From Pseudenterobacter timonensis (lineage in GTDB: Bacteria > Pseudomonadota > Gammaproteobacteria > Enterobacterales > Enterobacteriaceae), in the NCBI RefSeq assembly GCF_900021175.1, contig NZ_FCOP01000010.1:506940-570939 (forward strand): DNA of 64,000 nt. Direction: 5' to 3'. Positions 42,396-54,141 of the stretch are shown one piece after another. Numbering within the stretch: position 1 is the stretch's first letter; every line of letters begins with the position of its first letter. The notes below the pieces were generated by a model that saw only the letters and a list, made by a program, of their open reading frames with translations, made no database searches and was not told the DNA's origin. Both the position numbers and the translations under genes were made by a program.

Positions 42396-43649
42396 CTAAA
42401 CCGCCTCGTTCACCTGACGACGTAACAGCGTTAACGGTCCCTGCCCGCTGAGGGTAAAGAGGGAAATGACCGTAAAGCCGAGCGCAATTAATCCCAGCAC
42501 CAGATAGGCCCCGTGGAAGCCAATACTTTCATACATATTCCCGGCCAGCACTGACATAAAGATCATCGCCAGCTGCTTAAAGAAGCAGAAGCAGACCAGG
42601 TAAATCGTGGCGGAAAAGCGCACCTCAAACTGGCTGGTAATATATTTAAAGCAGCCGACGAGCAGGAATGGCACTTCAAACATGTGCAGCGTTTTGAGGA
42701 CAACCACTTCCAGCGCAGTGGTGGCGAACGACGATCCGATAATACGCACCGACATAATTGTTCCCGCCAGCAGCAGCGCGTTTTTCCCGCCAATACGGTT
42801 AACAATCAACGGAGCAAAAAACATAATGCAGGCGTTCAGCAGCTCGCCCATCGTGGTGACATAGCCGAAAACGCGGGTCCCTTGTTCACCGGTGGCGAAG
42901 AAAGAGGTGAAGAAGTTGGCGAACTGCTGGTCAAACACTTCATAGGTACAGGAAACGCCGATCACGTAGAGAGAGAGGAACCACAGCTTTGGCTGTTTAA
43001 ACAGCTCCAGCGCCAGCCGGAGATTAAACGCTGAGTGGTTCGCGCCCACGGCATCGGCCACTTCCGCCGAGGGGGAGGCATCCGTTCGCGAGAAAAAGAG
43101 CAGCAGGGCGAGGATCACCGCGCAGCCGGAGCCGAGCCAGAAGACAAACTCATTGTTGATGGTAAACATGATGCCCGCGATGGAGGCGCATAAGGCCCAG
43201 CCAACGCAGCCAAACATGCGCGCGCGGCCAAATTCGAAATGGCTGCGGCGACTCACTTTCTCAATATAGGCCTCAATTGACGGGGCGCCCGCGTTATAGA
43301 TAAAGCCCAGGTAAATACCGCCGACGATGGAGCCAAGCAGAATATTAAACTGTAATAGTGGGCCAAAGACGTAGATAAAGAACGGGGCAAACATCACCAG
43401 CATGCCGGTAATGATCCACAGCAGATGTTTACGCAGACCGAGCTTGTCGGAGAGCAGGCCAAAGATGGGCTGAAATAAGAGCGAGAAAAACGAAATAGAG
43501 GCGAAGATAATACCGGTATCGCTTTTACTGATGTGGTTAATATCGTGAAGCCAGATGGGGAAAAAGGGGAAATAGGCTCCCATGATGAAAAAGTAAAAGA
43601 AGAAGAAAAACCCAAATATCCAAAAGTTACTATTTTTTAAATAGTTCAT
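42396..43649 (-). CDS. lacY: Lactose permease (lactose/H+ symporter)
   Basis: Major-facilitator galactoside/proton symporter with 12 membrane helices; 417 residues as in E. coli LacY. Functional residues are recognisable: Glu and Arg in [24 protein letters not shown] (E126, R144), Glu269-type GELLNAC, Arg302 in SVRIIGSS, His322 and Glu325 in LHMFEVPF. It lies 47 bases after lacZ, with a perfect hairpin in between, and AAGGAT before its ATG. No lacA follows; the next gene is convergent arsC. Confidence 0.97.
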   Translation of the reverse strand: MNYLKNSNFWIFGFFFFFYFFIMGAYFPFFPIWLHDINHISKSDTGIIFASISFFSLLFQPIFGLLSDKLGLRKHLLWIITGMLVMFAPFFIYVFGPLLQFNILLGSIVGGIYLGFIYNAGAPSIEAYIEKVSRRSHFEFGRARMFGCVGWALCASIAGIMFTINNEFVFWLGSGCAVILALLLFFSRTDASPSAEVADAVGANHSAFNLRLALELFKQPKLWFLSLYVIGVSCTYEVFDQQFANFFTSFFATGEQGTRVFGYVTTMGELLNACIMFFAPLIVNRIGGKNALLLAGTIMSVRIIGSSFATTALEVVVLKTLHMFEVPFLLVGCFKYITSQFEVRFSATIYLVCFCFFKQLAMIFMSVLAGNMYESIGFHGAYLVLGLIALGFTVISLFTLSGQGPLTLLRRQVNEAV

Positions 43650-43668
43650 ACGGCATCCTTAGCAAAGT

Positions 43669-43690
43669 CCGGGCAGGGGAGCCTGCCCGG
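43669..43690 (-). repeat. Hairpin between lacZ and lacY
   Basis: Perfect 9-bp stem CCGGGCAGG/CCTGCCCGG with a four-base loop, seven bases past the lacZ stop. It has no T-run on the coding strand, so mRNA stabilisation or mild polarity is more likely than termination. Confidence 0.75.
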
Positions 43691-43696
43691 TCTGGA

Positions 43697-46783
<3,087 letters not shown>

Positions 46784-46797
46784 TCAGTCCTGTTGAT

Positions 46798-46818
46798 AAT
46801 TGTTATTCGCTCACAATT
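46798..46818 (-). promoter_or_regulatory. lac primary operator O1
   Basis: On the minus strand AATTGTGAGC-G-AATAACAATT, 20 of 21 bases identical to E. coli O1 (one G to A at the position after the central G). It begins just downstream of the -10 element and lies 17 bases before lacZ. The LacI recognition helix YQTVSR is also conserved. Confidence 0.96.
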
Positions 46819-46824
46819 TTAATC

Positions 46825-46854
46825 AACATAAGAAAAGATCGCGCGCGCTGTAAA
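46825..46854 (-). promoter_or_regulatory. lac promoter
   Basis: Minus strand -35 TTTACA (46854-46849) and -10 TATGTT (46830-46825) with an 18-base spacer: both hexamers and the spacing are identical to the E. coli lac promoter, although the spacer sequence itself is different. Confidence 0.93.
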
Positions 46855-46871
46855 GCGCGAAGGGGGTAAGG

Positions 46872-46887
46872 GGTGAGCTGGCTCACA
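46872..46887 (-). promoter_or_regulatory. CRP site of the lac promoter
   Basis: Minus strand TGTGAGCCAGCTCACC, nine of ten consensus positions of TGTGA-N6-TCACA. The distance from the right half of the site to O1 is 54 bases, as in E. coli, placing the site at the class I position of -61.5. Confidence 0.93.
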
Positions 46888-46905
46888 ATAACGGGCCAGT
46901 TAAGT

Positions 46906-47982
46906 TTAACGGGGTAAGCGTGCCACCTGACGTGCAAGCTGCATAAGCGACTCCGCCAGCGCCTCGGGAGAAGCCGACTGTGTCTGCGGGGGAAGAACGG
47001 TTTTGCGTTCCACCAGCGTAACCGGCAGGAGTTGATTACCGGTGGCAGCGTCGCCACGCGCGAGGTGCAGCAGACGGTCCACGCTGGTCTGGCCAAGCAG
47101 CGGGAAATTCTGCCGGATGGTGGTGAGAGGGGGAATATAGCAGGCGCTGTCGTCGGTATCGTCGTAACCAATAACCGAGATATCCCCCCCCACCCGCAGG
47201 CCGGACTCGCTAATCGCACGCATCGCCCCCAGCGCCATCTGATCGTTTGCCACCAGCATCGCCCCCGGCAGCGCGCCGTCGTTCAGCATCCGCTGGGTCT
47301 GCAAAAAGCCGGACATGGCGCTCCAGTCACCCTCATATTCCGCCACCGCCTTAAGCTGGTGGCGCGCCAGGTGTTTATGCCATCCCGCCAGGCGCAGGCG
47401 CGCGGAGACCGACGCTTTCGGCCCCGCCAGTAACGCGATGCGCTGGTGACCCTGCCCGATTAGATGCTCCACCCCGAGCCGCGCCCCCTCGTCATGCGAA
47501 AAGATAATGCTGTTAACCGGCGTATTGTCAGAGACGTCGAGAAACAGGACGGGGGTGGCGCCGCAGGCGGCGGCCACGGCGAGGGCATCTTCTTCATCAA
47601 GGGGATAGTTAATAATCAGTCCGCTTACCCGCTGGGAAAGCAGGTTATAGACCGCCTCTTTACACGCCTGCGCGCCGCTGCGCTCCACCATGGCGATCAC
47701 CACGCTGGCGCCGGACTGGTCGGCGCGGGACTTGATGGCGGCCACAATCTGCGAGGGGGCATGCAGCGCCAGGTTGGCAGTGGCGACGCCGATAAGCGGC
47801 GTTTGTTTACCCGCCAGCTGCTGGGCGACACGGTTAGGAATGTAATTCAGCGCCGCCATCGCGGCTTCGACTTTTTCGCGGGTTTTGACGGAAACATGGC
47901 TGGCCTGATTGACCACGCGGGAGACCGTCTGGTACGAGACGCCTGCATAGTCGGCCACATCATAGAGCGTTACCTGTTTCAC
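46906..47982 (-). CDS. lacI: Lac repressor
   Basis: LacI/GalR regulator of lacZY, induced by allolactose. I start at GTG 47982 (MKQVTLYDVADYAG): AGGGG lies six bases before it, and E. coli also uses GTG at this aligned position. The in-frame ATG at 47988 would touch the ribosome site. This gives 358 residues (E. coli 360). The helix-turn-helix recognition segment YQTVSRVVN is conserved. The C-terminal leucine-heptad tail (LAESLMQLARQVARL) needed for tetramers and looping is kept. It is upstream of and collinear with lacZ, 125 bases apart. Confidence 0.96.
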   Translation of the reverse strand: MKQVTLYDVADYAGVSYQTVSRVVNQASHVSVKTREKVEAAMAALNYIPNRVAQQLAGKQTPLIGVATANLALHAPSQIVAAIKSRADQSGASVVIAMVERSGAQACKEAVYNLLSQRVSGLIINYPLDEEDALAVAAACGATPVLFLDVSDNTPVNSIIFSHDEGARLGVEHLIGQGHQRIALLAGPKASVSARLRLAGWHKHLARHQLKAVAEYEGDWSAMSGFLQTQRMLNDGALPGAMLVANDQMALGAMRAISESGLRVGGDISVIGYDDTDDSACYIPPLTTIRQNFPLLGQTSVDRLLHLARGDAATGNQLLPVTLVERKTVLPPQTQSASPEALAESLMQLARQVARLPR

Positions 47983-48124
47983 TTTCATCCCCTGATTCAA
48001 CGAGCGTCGCGCTATGATGCCACAAGAGACAATCTTTTTCGCCTGGCTGCGCTGACGCTTTCTTTTGCATCCGCTGAGTGGCTAAGGCTATTCTTCACAT
48101 AATAATAACAACCGAGGCAATGTC

Positions 48125-48355
48125 ATGGATAACGATCTCCTGGAGGCAGGATACCGGCTCTACAGCGGTGAAAAAATCGACGTTTATTTTAATACCCATA
48201 TCTGCCAGCACGCGGGCAACTGCGTACGTGGTAGCGCCAGGCTGTTTAATCTCAAGCGTAAGCCGTGGATCGCGCCGGATGAAGTGGACGTGCAGACGGT
48301 GAAAACCATCATTGATACCTGTCCGAGCGGTGCGCTCAAGTACCGTCCCAAATAA
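48125..48355 (+). CDS. yjdI: Divergent 4Fe-4S mono-cluster protein YjdI
   Basis: Small cytoplasmic protein of 76 residues, same length as E. coli YjdI, of the Fer4_19 family. Cysteines suited to a cluster are in [10 protein letters not shown] (residues 28-34 region) and DTCPSGAL. Function is unknown; it is paired with the acetyltransferase-like yjdJ just ten bases downstream. In E. coli the pair lies in a different chromosomal region, near lysU. Confidence 0.9.
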   Translation: MDNDLLEAGYRLYSGEKIDVYFNTHICQHAGNCVRGSARLFNLKRKPWIAPDEVDVQTVKTIIDTCPSGALKYRPK

Positions 48356-48365
48356 GCGAGAAACC

Positions 48366-48638
48366 ATGAACATTCTTGAAGGCCATAACAAGTTTTACGT
48401 GAACGACGCAGAGGGCAACCAGGTCGCCGAGATCGTCTTTGTGCCTACCGGCGAGCACCTGAGCATTATTGAACATACGGACGTTGATCCCAGCCTGAAG
48501 GGACAAGGGGTCGGTAAGGAGCTTGTGGCGAAGGTGGTGGAGAAGATGCGCGCGGAGAACCGCAAGGTGATCCCGCTCTGCCCGTTTGCCAAACACGAGT
48601 TTGATAAAACGCGCGAGTATGACGATATCCGCGCGTAG
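48366..48638 (+). CDS. yjdJ: GNAT-like N-acetyltransferase YjdJ
   Basis: Ninety-residue minimal GNAT-fold protein (Gcn5-related, YjdJ/COG2388 group), with the acetyl-CoA loop [15 protein letters not shown] (about residues 45-60) and a conserved C-terminal [17 protein letters not shown]. The substrate is unknown. Start ATG 48366 after AGCGAGAAACC. Likely cotranscribed with yjdI. Confidence 0.9.
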   Translation: MNILEGHNKFYVNDAEGNQVAEIVFVPTGEHLSIIEHTDVDPSLKGQGVGKELVAKVVEKMRAENRKVIPLCPFAKHEFDKTREYDDIRA

Positions 48639-48675
48639 CGTTCAGGGCGGCGCCTGAGTTCAGGCGCCGCGAGGG

Positions 48676-49905
48676 TTAGCCGATAAACATCACCGAGACG
48701 CACAGCACGCCGACGATAAAAGTCAGCAGGTTGCCCACCGAGCGGTAAGGCTTCAGGGCCGGGATAAGCCAGGTGGAGAGGGTCGGCATGATAAAGAGGA
48801 TCATGGCGATAAGCGGCCCGCTGATGGCGTAAATCATGGAGATGGCGTTCGGGTTGACGCAGCAGACCACAAAAGTAATCAACGATACCAGCATCAGTGA
48901 CAGCGCCCGGTTAAACGCCCGGCTCTTCTTAATACCCGCCTGATTCAGCGAGGCCCTTACCATCTCTGTCGCCCCTTCGATTACGCCGAAGTAGGTGCCG
49001 AGAAACGATTTCGACATCGCCACCACCGCCACGATAATGCCCGAAACGCTCAGCCAGGCCGGGGAGGAGGGCATCATGGAGAGCGCCGAGAGGATTGTCA
49101 CCCCTTGTGCTTTTGCCGTCTGAATATAGCCAGGCGGAATCGCCAGCAGGCAGCTAAAGACAAAGAACAGCACGCTCAGGCAGATGATCAGGTAGGCCAC
49201 CTTCATGATTTTTTTGCATTTCCCCATCGCCGCCTCGCCATATTTCTCACGGCGATCAACGGCAAACGTTGAGATAATGGGCGTATGGCTAAATGCAAAA
49301 ACCATCACCGGAATGGAGAGCCAAAGCTGGTGCAACGAGTGGGTATCCACGCTCATCTGGCTGGTGAGCAGCGCGGGCTGCCAGCTTCCCATCAGGTAGA
49401 AGGAGAGAAAGAGGAAATAGCCAATCAGGGGAAAGACCAGCATTCCCATCACCCGGATGGTGATCTGACGGCCCATCAGAAAGATCAGATTCAGCACCAG
49501 CACCACGCCCAGGCTGACCAGCACCCGTTCCGGCAGCCCGACCGCCATCCGCTTCGCCAGCTGCTCCGTGAGCGAGTTGGTGATCGCCACGGCATAAATC
49601 AGCACCACCACAAAGAACGCGACAAAATAGAGCGCGGTAATCAGGTTGCCGATCTTCTTACCGTAATAATGGGTAACCGCGTGGGTGATCCCTTCGCTGC
49701 CTCTGGCGCTGGAAGAGAGGATAAATTGCGCCAGCGCCTTATGCGGCCAGTAGGTGAGCGGCCAGGCGACGAGGGCGGTGATCAGTAAAACGAGGGCACC
49801 GGCAGAGCCGAGCTGGATGGGCAGAAACAGCGTTCCTGCGCCTACCGCGGTGCCATAGAGGGCGAAACTCCAGAGAGTCTCTTCTTTTGACCAAATTTTC
49901 GACAT
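48676..49905 (-). CDS. yqeG: HAAAP-family amino-acid transporter YqeG
   Basis: Inner-membrane permease of the hydroxy/aromatic amino acid family (relatives SdaC, TdcC); serine transport has been proposed for YqeG. The 409 residues and about 11 membrane helices match E. coli. The family opening motif GTAVGAGTLFLPIQLG lies near residue 18. ATG at 49905 (MSKIWSKEETLW) matches the E. coli start. Divergent from yqeF with 255 bases between. Confidence 0.93.
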   Translation of the reverse strand: MSKIWSKEETLWSFALYGTAVGAGTLFLPIQLGSAGALVLLITALVAWPLTYWPHKALAQFILSSSARGSEGITHAVTHYYGKKIGNLITALYFVAFFVVVLIYAVAITNSLTEQLAKRMAVGLPERVLVSLGVVLVLNLIFLMGRQITIRVMGMLVFPLIGYFLFLSFYLMGSWQPALLTSQMSVDTHSLHQLWLSIPVMVFAFSHTPIISTFAVDRREKYGEAAMGKCKKIMKVAYLIICLSVLFFVFSCLLAIPPGYIQTAKAQGVTILSALSMMPSSPAWLSVSGIIVAVVAMSKSFLGTYFGVIEGATEMVRASLNQAGIKKSRAFNRALSLMLVSLITFVVCCVNPNAISMIYAISGPLIAMILFIMPTLSTWLIPALKPYRSVGNLLTFIVGVLCVSVMFIG

Positions 49906-50160
49906 GAGAGGCACGTATCAACTATAAAACGAACAAAAAGAAGCGCAATTTACCATAATTGTGACGAGAGGGGGTTGTTTGCTTTGTCATCATATTGCAG
50001 GAGGCCCGTGGTGCCGGGCAGGGCGGGAGAGAGGCGGCAACGTGCAGGAGTGACGGGAACGATCATCCTTTGTGATTAAACTCACTTTTTTTAAACAATT
50101 GCGATAATTTTTGATAACAATGCTCTACTATCTGCGCTGTCATTTTGCGCAGAGGTTGAG

Positions 50161-51339
50161 ATGAAAGATGTCGTTATAGTGGGTGCATTGCGTACGGCTA
50201 TCGGCTGTTTTCAGGGGGCGTTATCGCGCCACTCTGCGGTTGAGCTGGGCAGCGTCGTGGTCAAAGCGCTGGTGGAACGCAGCGGCGTACCGGCTCATGA
50301 AATTGACGAGGTGATCCTGGGACAGGTGCTGACCGCAGGCGCGGGGCAAAACCCGGCACGCCAGGCGGCACTCAAGGGGGGACTGCCGAACACCGTTTCG
50401 GCGATCACCATTAATGACGTCTGCGGCTCTGGTCTCAAGGCGCTGCATCTGGCAACCCAGGCGATCCAGTGCGGGGAAGCGGATGTGGTGATCGCCGGTG
50501 GTCAGGAGAACATGAGCCGCGCGCCCCACGTGCTCACCGACAGCCGCACCGGCGCTCCGCTGGGCAACAGTCAGCTGATTGACAGTCTGGTGCATGACGG
50601 CCTCTGGGATGCCTTCAACGACTACCATATGGGCGTCACCGCCGAGAACCTGGCCCGCGAATATGGTATCAGCCGCGAGCTACAGGATGCCTACGCCCTC
50701 AGCTCACAGCAGAAAGCCCGCGCGGCGATTGACGCGGGACGCTTTCGCGACGAGATCGTGCCGATTGCCACCGTGCGGTATAACGGCGATCCGCTGATTG
50801 TCGATACCGACGAACAGCCGCGCACTGACACCAGCGCCGAAGGGCTGGCGAGCCTGCATCCTGCGTTTGAGAGCACCGGATCGGTCACGGCGGGTAATGC
50901 CTCCTCCATTAACGACGGCGCCGCCGCCGTGATGATGATGAGCGAAAGCAAGGCGGAAGAGCTGAACCTGCCGGTGCTGGCGCGTATTCGCGCCTTCGCA
51001 AGCGTGGGCGTCGACCCGGCGCTGATGGGGATTGCGCCGGTCTACGCCACGCGCCGCTGCCTGGAACGTACCGGCTGGACGCTGGAGGAGGTCGATCTGA
51101 TCGAAGTGAACGAAGCCTTTGCCGCCCAGGCGATCTCGGTGGGTAAAATGCTGGAGTGGGACCCGCGGAAGGTGAACGTGAACGGCGGCGCCATCGCGCT
51201 CGGCCATCCTATAGGCGCCTCCGGCTGTCGCATTCTGGTATCGCTGGTGCACGAGATGACCAAACGCAACGCCCGCAAAGGGCTGGCGACGCTCTGCATC
51301 GGCGGCGGGCAGGGGGTCGCGCTGGCGATAGAGCGCTAA
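50161..51339 (+). CDS. yqeF: Acetyl-CoA C-acetyltransferase (thiolase) YqeF
   Basis: Degradative/biosynthetic thiolase of 392 residues that condenses or cleaves acetoacetyl-CoA; its physiological role in E. coli is unclear. Active-site Cys is in NDVCGSGLKAL (about 88), the His in GHPIGASGCR and the second Cys in TLCIGGGQG. E. coli YqeF is 393 residues and is also next to yqeG. Ends at a UUCG-loop terminator. Confidence 0.94.
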   Translation: MKDVVIVGALRTAIGCFQGALSRHSAVELGSVVVKALVERSGVPAHEIDEVILGQVLTAGAGQNPARQAALKGGLPNTVSAITINDVCGSGLKALHLATQAIQCGEADVVIAGGQENMSRAPHVLTDSRTGAPLGNSQLIDSLVHDGLWDAFNDYHMGVTAENLAREYGISRELQDAYALSSQQKARAAIDAGRFRDEIVPIATVRYNGDPLIVDTDEQPRTDTSAEGLASLHPAFESTGSVTAGNASSINDGAAAVMMMSESKAEELNLPVLARIRAFASVGVDPALMGIAPVYATRRCLERTGWTLEEVDLIEVNEAFAAQAISVGKMLEWDPRKVNVNGGAIALGHPIGASGCRILVSLVHEMTKRNARKGLATLCIGGGQGVALAIER

Positions 51340-51360
51340 TTCTTCTCTTCTGCTCTTCAT

Positions 51361-51385
51361 AAGCCTCCTTCGGGAGGCTTTATCA
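51361..51385 (+). terminator. yqeF terminator
   Basis: Stem AAGCCTCC/GGAGGCTT closed by a TTCG tetraloop, followed by TATCATTT. Confidence 0.85.
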
Positions 51386-51652
51386 TTTCTGCTCGCTATA
51401 TTTTCTTCCAGGTAAATTCTCAACAAGCTAATTATTGCTAAATCGATCTATTTTCATATCAAGCTATTTCGGATGTGATCTCTCCCCGTTAATTCCCCCT
51501 TAAACAGCGCCCTTTGTTGATACACGTCACGCTACGCTTTGCCAAAAAAAATGAAACAAATAATTACGATCATGATCACTAAAATAACGTTGTTTAAAAA
51601 ATAAAATTCAATTTCATAAAAACGAAACACTATTTTATTTGAGGGTTTTTGC
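51386..51652 (+). promoter_or_regulatory. kdgM control region with KdgR-like boxes
   Basis: AT-rich gap without a gene. The best KdgR-box candidate is AAACGAAACACTATTTTATT at 51620-51639, just before the ribosome site. Weaker ones are AAATGAAACAAATAATTAC (51550) and AAAATAACGTTGTTTAAA (51580). Several overlapping weak boxes fit a KdgR-repressed porin gene. Confidence 0.6.
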
Positions 51653-52336
51653 ATGTTTAAGAAATCTCTGGTCCTCGCTTCTGCTGTGTGTGCATCCTTT
51701 GCGGCTCAGGCCGTCACCGTGGATCTTCGCCACGAATATATCGACAGCGGCAGTAACGCCGATCGCGTCGCTGTCTCTCATCGTTTTGAAAATGGGGTAG
51801 GTTTTTCCGTCGAAGCTAAATGGAAATCGGGTGGCGATAAGGCCGACCAGCCCTTTGCGGACGTGGTAGGTAACGGTCATGAAGATCAGATTAGCTGGCG
51901 CTGGAAGGCGACAGAAAATATCGCGCTAACGCCCGCCTTTACGATTGAAAGTACGGACAGCCGAACCATCTATAAACCTAATATCCATTTGCAGTACAGT
52001 TTTGACAATGGCTTCTATGTGGCGGCGCGTTATCGTTATGAATATACCCGTTACCCCTCCAGTGATAATAAAGACGATGATAAAGTTAATCGCGGCGACG
52101 CATGGGTTGGCTGGGTAATGGGCGACTGGCGTACCGAGCTGAATTATGTTTACGCGAAAAGTTCAGAAGGGATGGTGCGTAATAATAATAAAGATTACTC
52201 AACAGAATATAACGCCAAGCTGGCCTACAAATGGGATAAGAACTGGGCGCCCTATATTGAAGTGGGCAACGTGGGGGTGAAAGAGAGCGATGAACGCCAG
52301 ACCCGTTTCCGTTTAGGCGTGGCGTATTCCTTCTGA
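51653..52336 (+). CDS. KdgM-family oligogalacturonide porin
   Basis: Outer-membrane beta-barrel of 227 residues, with a signal peptide (MFKKSLVLASAVCASFAAQA) and alternating beta-strand pattern ending in the aromatic C-terminal FRLGVAYSF typical of outer-membrane proteins. The opening VDLRHEYIDSG and NIHLQYSF segments match the KdgM/NanC family (12-stranded acidic-sugar porins). The context, next to ogl, kduI and tog genes with KdgR-like boxes upstream, points to oligogalacturonides and not sialic acid. It faces ogl, with a REP element between. Confidence 0.88.
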   Translation: MFKKSLVLASAVCASFAAQAVTVDLRHEYIDSGSNADRVAVSHRFENGVGFSVEAKWKSGGDKADQPFADVVGNGHEDQISWRWKATENIALTPAFTIESTDSRTIYKPNIHLQYSFDNGFYVAARYRYEYTRYPSSDNKDDDKVNRGDAWVGWVMGDWRTELNYVYAKSSEGMVRNNNKDYSTEYNAKLAYKWDKNWAPYIEVGNVGVKESDERQTRFRLGVAYSF

Positions 52337-52357
52337 TAATCCAGCTTCTTCGCTAAA

Positions 52358-52445
52358 ACCCGCCGGGTAGCGCTAACGTTTCCCGGCCTGCATCTCCCCT
52401 CAATCCCTCCAGTCCGTAGCCGGGTAAGCGTTAGCGCCACCCGGC
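52358..52445. repeat. REP pair between kdgM and ogl
   Basis: Inverted units CGCCGGGTAGCGCTAACG and GCCGGGTAAGCGTTAGCG flanking a 40-base spacer, between convergent genes. The stem may end both transcripts. Confidence 0.75.
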
Positions 52446-52515
52446 AAAATGTGATGAACCAAAAAAAGCCCTTCCTCAGGAAGGGCAAAGCCAGTTACAG
52501 AAACACAAACTCAAA

Positions 52516-53691
52516 TCATGCGCGCAACAGTTCGGGTTGCTCGGGGAGTTTCGCGATATAGAGGGCCGGTTTGCCATCTTTATCGGAACTGAAAAGGACC
52601 GCTTTCTCGTCCGGGGTAAAGGAGGGATGCGGATGGGTGACCTGGCGGCTCTGCTCCACCGTGGCCCAGGAAGTGTCGTGACGCGCGATGCGAAACCAGC
52701 CTCTTTTTGCCACGTCAAAACCATAGAGATAAGGATCGTTATTAATGGTATAGCCGCCGGTATCCTTCACATCCACCGGCGTACCGGAGCCATCACCCAC
52801 CAGCAGCGTTCCGTTAACGTTGCTCATCAGGTGCGAGCAGGCAGGCATGGGCATCACCACCTCATTGATGCCGCTCTCAGGGTTATAGCGGGAGATCGAA
52901 CGCCCCTGCTGGCCCTTCAGGTAAGAGACATAGATCAACGCGGAACCGTCCGGCACCCAAAACTCATGGGTGCAGCTTTCTCCCTCCGCATGATCTTTTA
53001 CCTTGCGCACGTTGCTGCCATCTTCATTCACCAGCCACATGCGGGCATCCACCAGATCGTGCGGGCCTTCATGGCAGAAGGCGACCGTATTGTCGTCGAA
53101 GGGACGGTAGATTGGATGGCCGAGCCACTTTTTCTCTTCAAGGATCGTGGCGCTTTCACCCGTTTTCAGATCCACCCGCAGCAGGCGACAGCGCGGCCCC
53201 TTGTGAAAGAAGTCGTGGAAAATTTGCCAGTCGTTCAGCGGCGTCCAGTCGCTTTTTGCAATCTCAATGCCGACCAGCTTCGTGCAGTCGCTGTTCGCCA
53301 CCCAGGTACCGTAGCCGACCCACTCATCCGCCACGCGATAGACTTCGCGCTCGGCCAGCGTCGTCAGATCCACCTCCCGCAGCGTGCGGTCGTTCTTAAC
53401 GTAGTAGAGCGATTTATCGTCCGGGGAGAGGAAACCGCCAAAGGTATTATCCCCGGCTCCCTCCGTCAGCTGTATCGCCTCCGCCTTCTTCAGATCCAAC
53501 AGGTAGTAGTTCCAGTGGCCGTCGAACGCCCCGGCGAACAGCAGATGGCTGCCGTCGTTGAAGAAACATTTCTGGTAGAAATAGTTACGATGACAGGTTA
53601 CTTCCGGCGGGGTCAGACGGGTCACTTCTACGCCCGTATCCGCGTCGCGGCTGACTTCATAGTGCAGCTTGACCCGCATACCTTTAGCCAT
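52516..53691 (-). CDS. ogl: Oligogalacturonate lyase
   Basis: Cytoplasmic lyase (polysaccharide lyase family 22) that splits short, unsaturated galacturonides into 5-keto-4-deoxyuronate and galacturonate. The 391 residues resemble Dickeya Ogl (388). The seven-bladed propeller segments are visible, with metal-site residues in CSHLMS and RQVTHPHPSF. The ATG at 53691 follows AAGGAG at seven bases. It has its own KdgR-like box at 53780 and is divergent from kduI, the next step of the pathway. Confidence 0.95.
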   Translation of the reverse strand: MAKGMRVKLHYEVSRDADTGVEVTRLTPPEVTCHRNYFYQKCFFNDGSHLLFAGAFDGHWNYYLLDLKKAEAIQLTEGAGDNTFGGFLSPDDKSLYYVKNDRTLREVDLTTLAEREVYRVADEWVGYGTWVANSDCTKLVGIEIAKSDWTPLNDWQIFHDFFHKGPRCRLLRVDLKTGESATILEEKKWLGHPIYRPFDDNTVAFCHEGPHDLVDARMWLVNEDGSNVRKVKDHAEGESCTHEFWVPDGSALIYVSYLKGQQGRSISRYNPESGINEVVMPMPACSHLMSNVNGTLLVGDGSGTPVDVKDTGGYTINNDPYLYGFDVAKRGWFRIARHDTSWATVEQSRQVTHPHPSFTPDEKAVLFSSDKDGKPALYIAKLPEQPELLRA

Positions 53692-53779
53692 GATTCGCTC
53701 CTTTTTCGACTATCGACAGCCGGGCACTCCCCGCGGTCAGGTCTGGGTGAAGGTGAGTTAAAATTACGGTGTTAAATTA

Positions 53780-53798
53780 TCAAAACACTGTTTTATTA
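53780..53798 (-). promoter_or_regulatory. KdgR-like box before ogl
   Basis: TCAAAACACTGTTTTATTA, a near-palindrome of the AAAACAnTGTTTT type, about 90 bases before the ogl start. Confidence 0.75.
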
Positions 53799-53909
53799 TG
53801 TGTGACTGAGAGCGCATTTTGAGCGATTAGTTGAGGGCCGTGATGATAACTTTGAATTTTGACAGAAAAATTCACCCCCAACGTCTAAATTCTAAGTTTA
53901 GTTAACTTG

Positions 53910-53939
53910 TTGTTTATATTGGTTTTTAATGGCTATACT
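53910..53939 (+). promoter_or_regulatory. Possible upstream promoter toward kduI
   Basis: TTGTTT, 18 bases, TATACT. It would give a leader of about 195 bases for kduI; the closer promoter at 54047-54075 may be the main one. Confidence 0.4.
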
Positions 53940-54022
53940 TTTGCCTTATTCCTTTTTTATTTCTCACGTAACGCCGGGCAAGCGTGATCGACTCAGCAAA
54001 TCTGCCATTAATCTTCAGAAAA

Positions 54023-54042
54023 AATGAAACATCGTTTTAAAT
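54023..54042 (+). promoter_or_regulatory. KdgR-like box 1 before kduI
   Basis: AATGAAACATCGTTTTAAAT, close to the KdgR consensus, immediately upstream of the -35 of the proximal promoter. Confidence 0.8.
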
Positions 54043-54046
54043 GCGA

Positions 54047-54075
54047 TTGAAAAGAAATTTTGCAACGGATAGTAT
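54047..54075 (+). promoter_or_regulatory. Probable kduI promoter
   Basis: TTGAAA, 17-base spacer, TAGTAT. It is bracketed by two KdgR-like boxes, one before the -35 and one at about +8 to +26. Confidence 0.6.
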
Positions 54076-54089
54076 AAGCGCATCAAGAA

Positions 54090-54108
54090 AACGGAACGCC
54101 GTTTCGTT
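54090..54108 (+). promoter_or_regulatory. KdgR-like box 2 before kduI
   Basis: AACGGAACGCCGTTTCGTT, a strong palindrome (AACGgAAC / GTTtCGTT) just past the likely transcription start. Confidence 0.75.
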
Positions 54109-54141
54109 ACTGTCCTCAGTACAATGAATCTGGAGGTAGAT

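Noticed and set aside
52537..53775. A 412-codon open frame antisense to ogl
   Set aside because: Fully overlaps the well-supported ogl gene and its translation looks like reverse-frame coding sequence.
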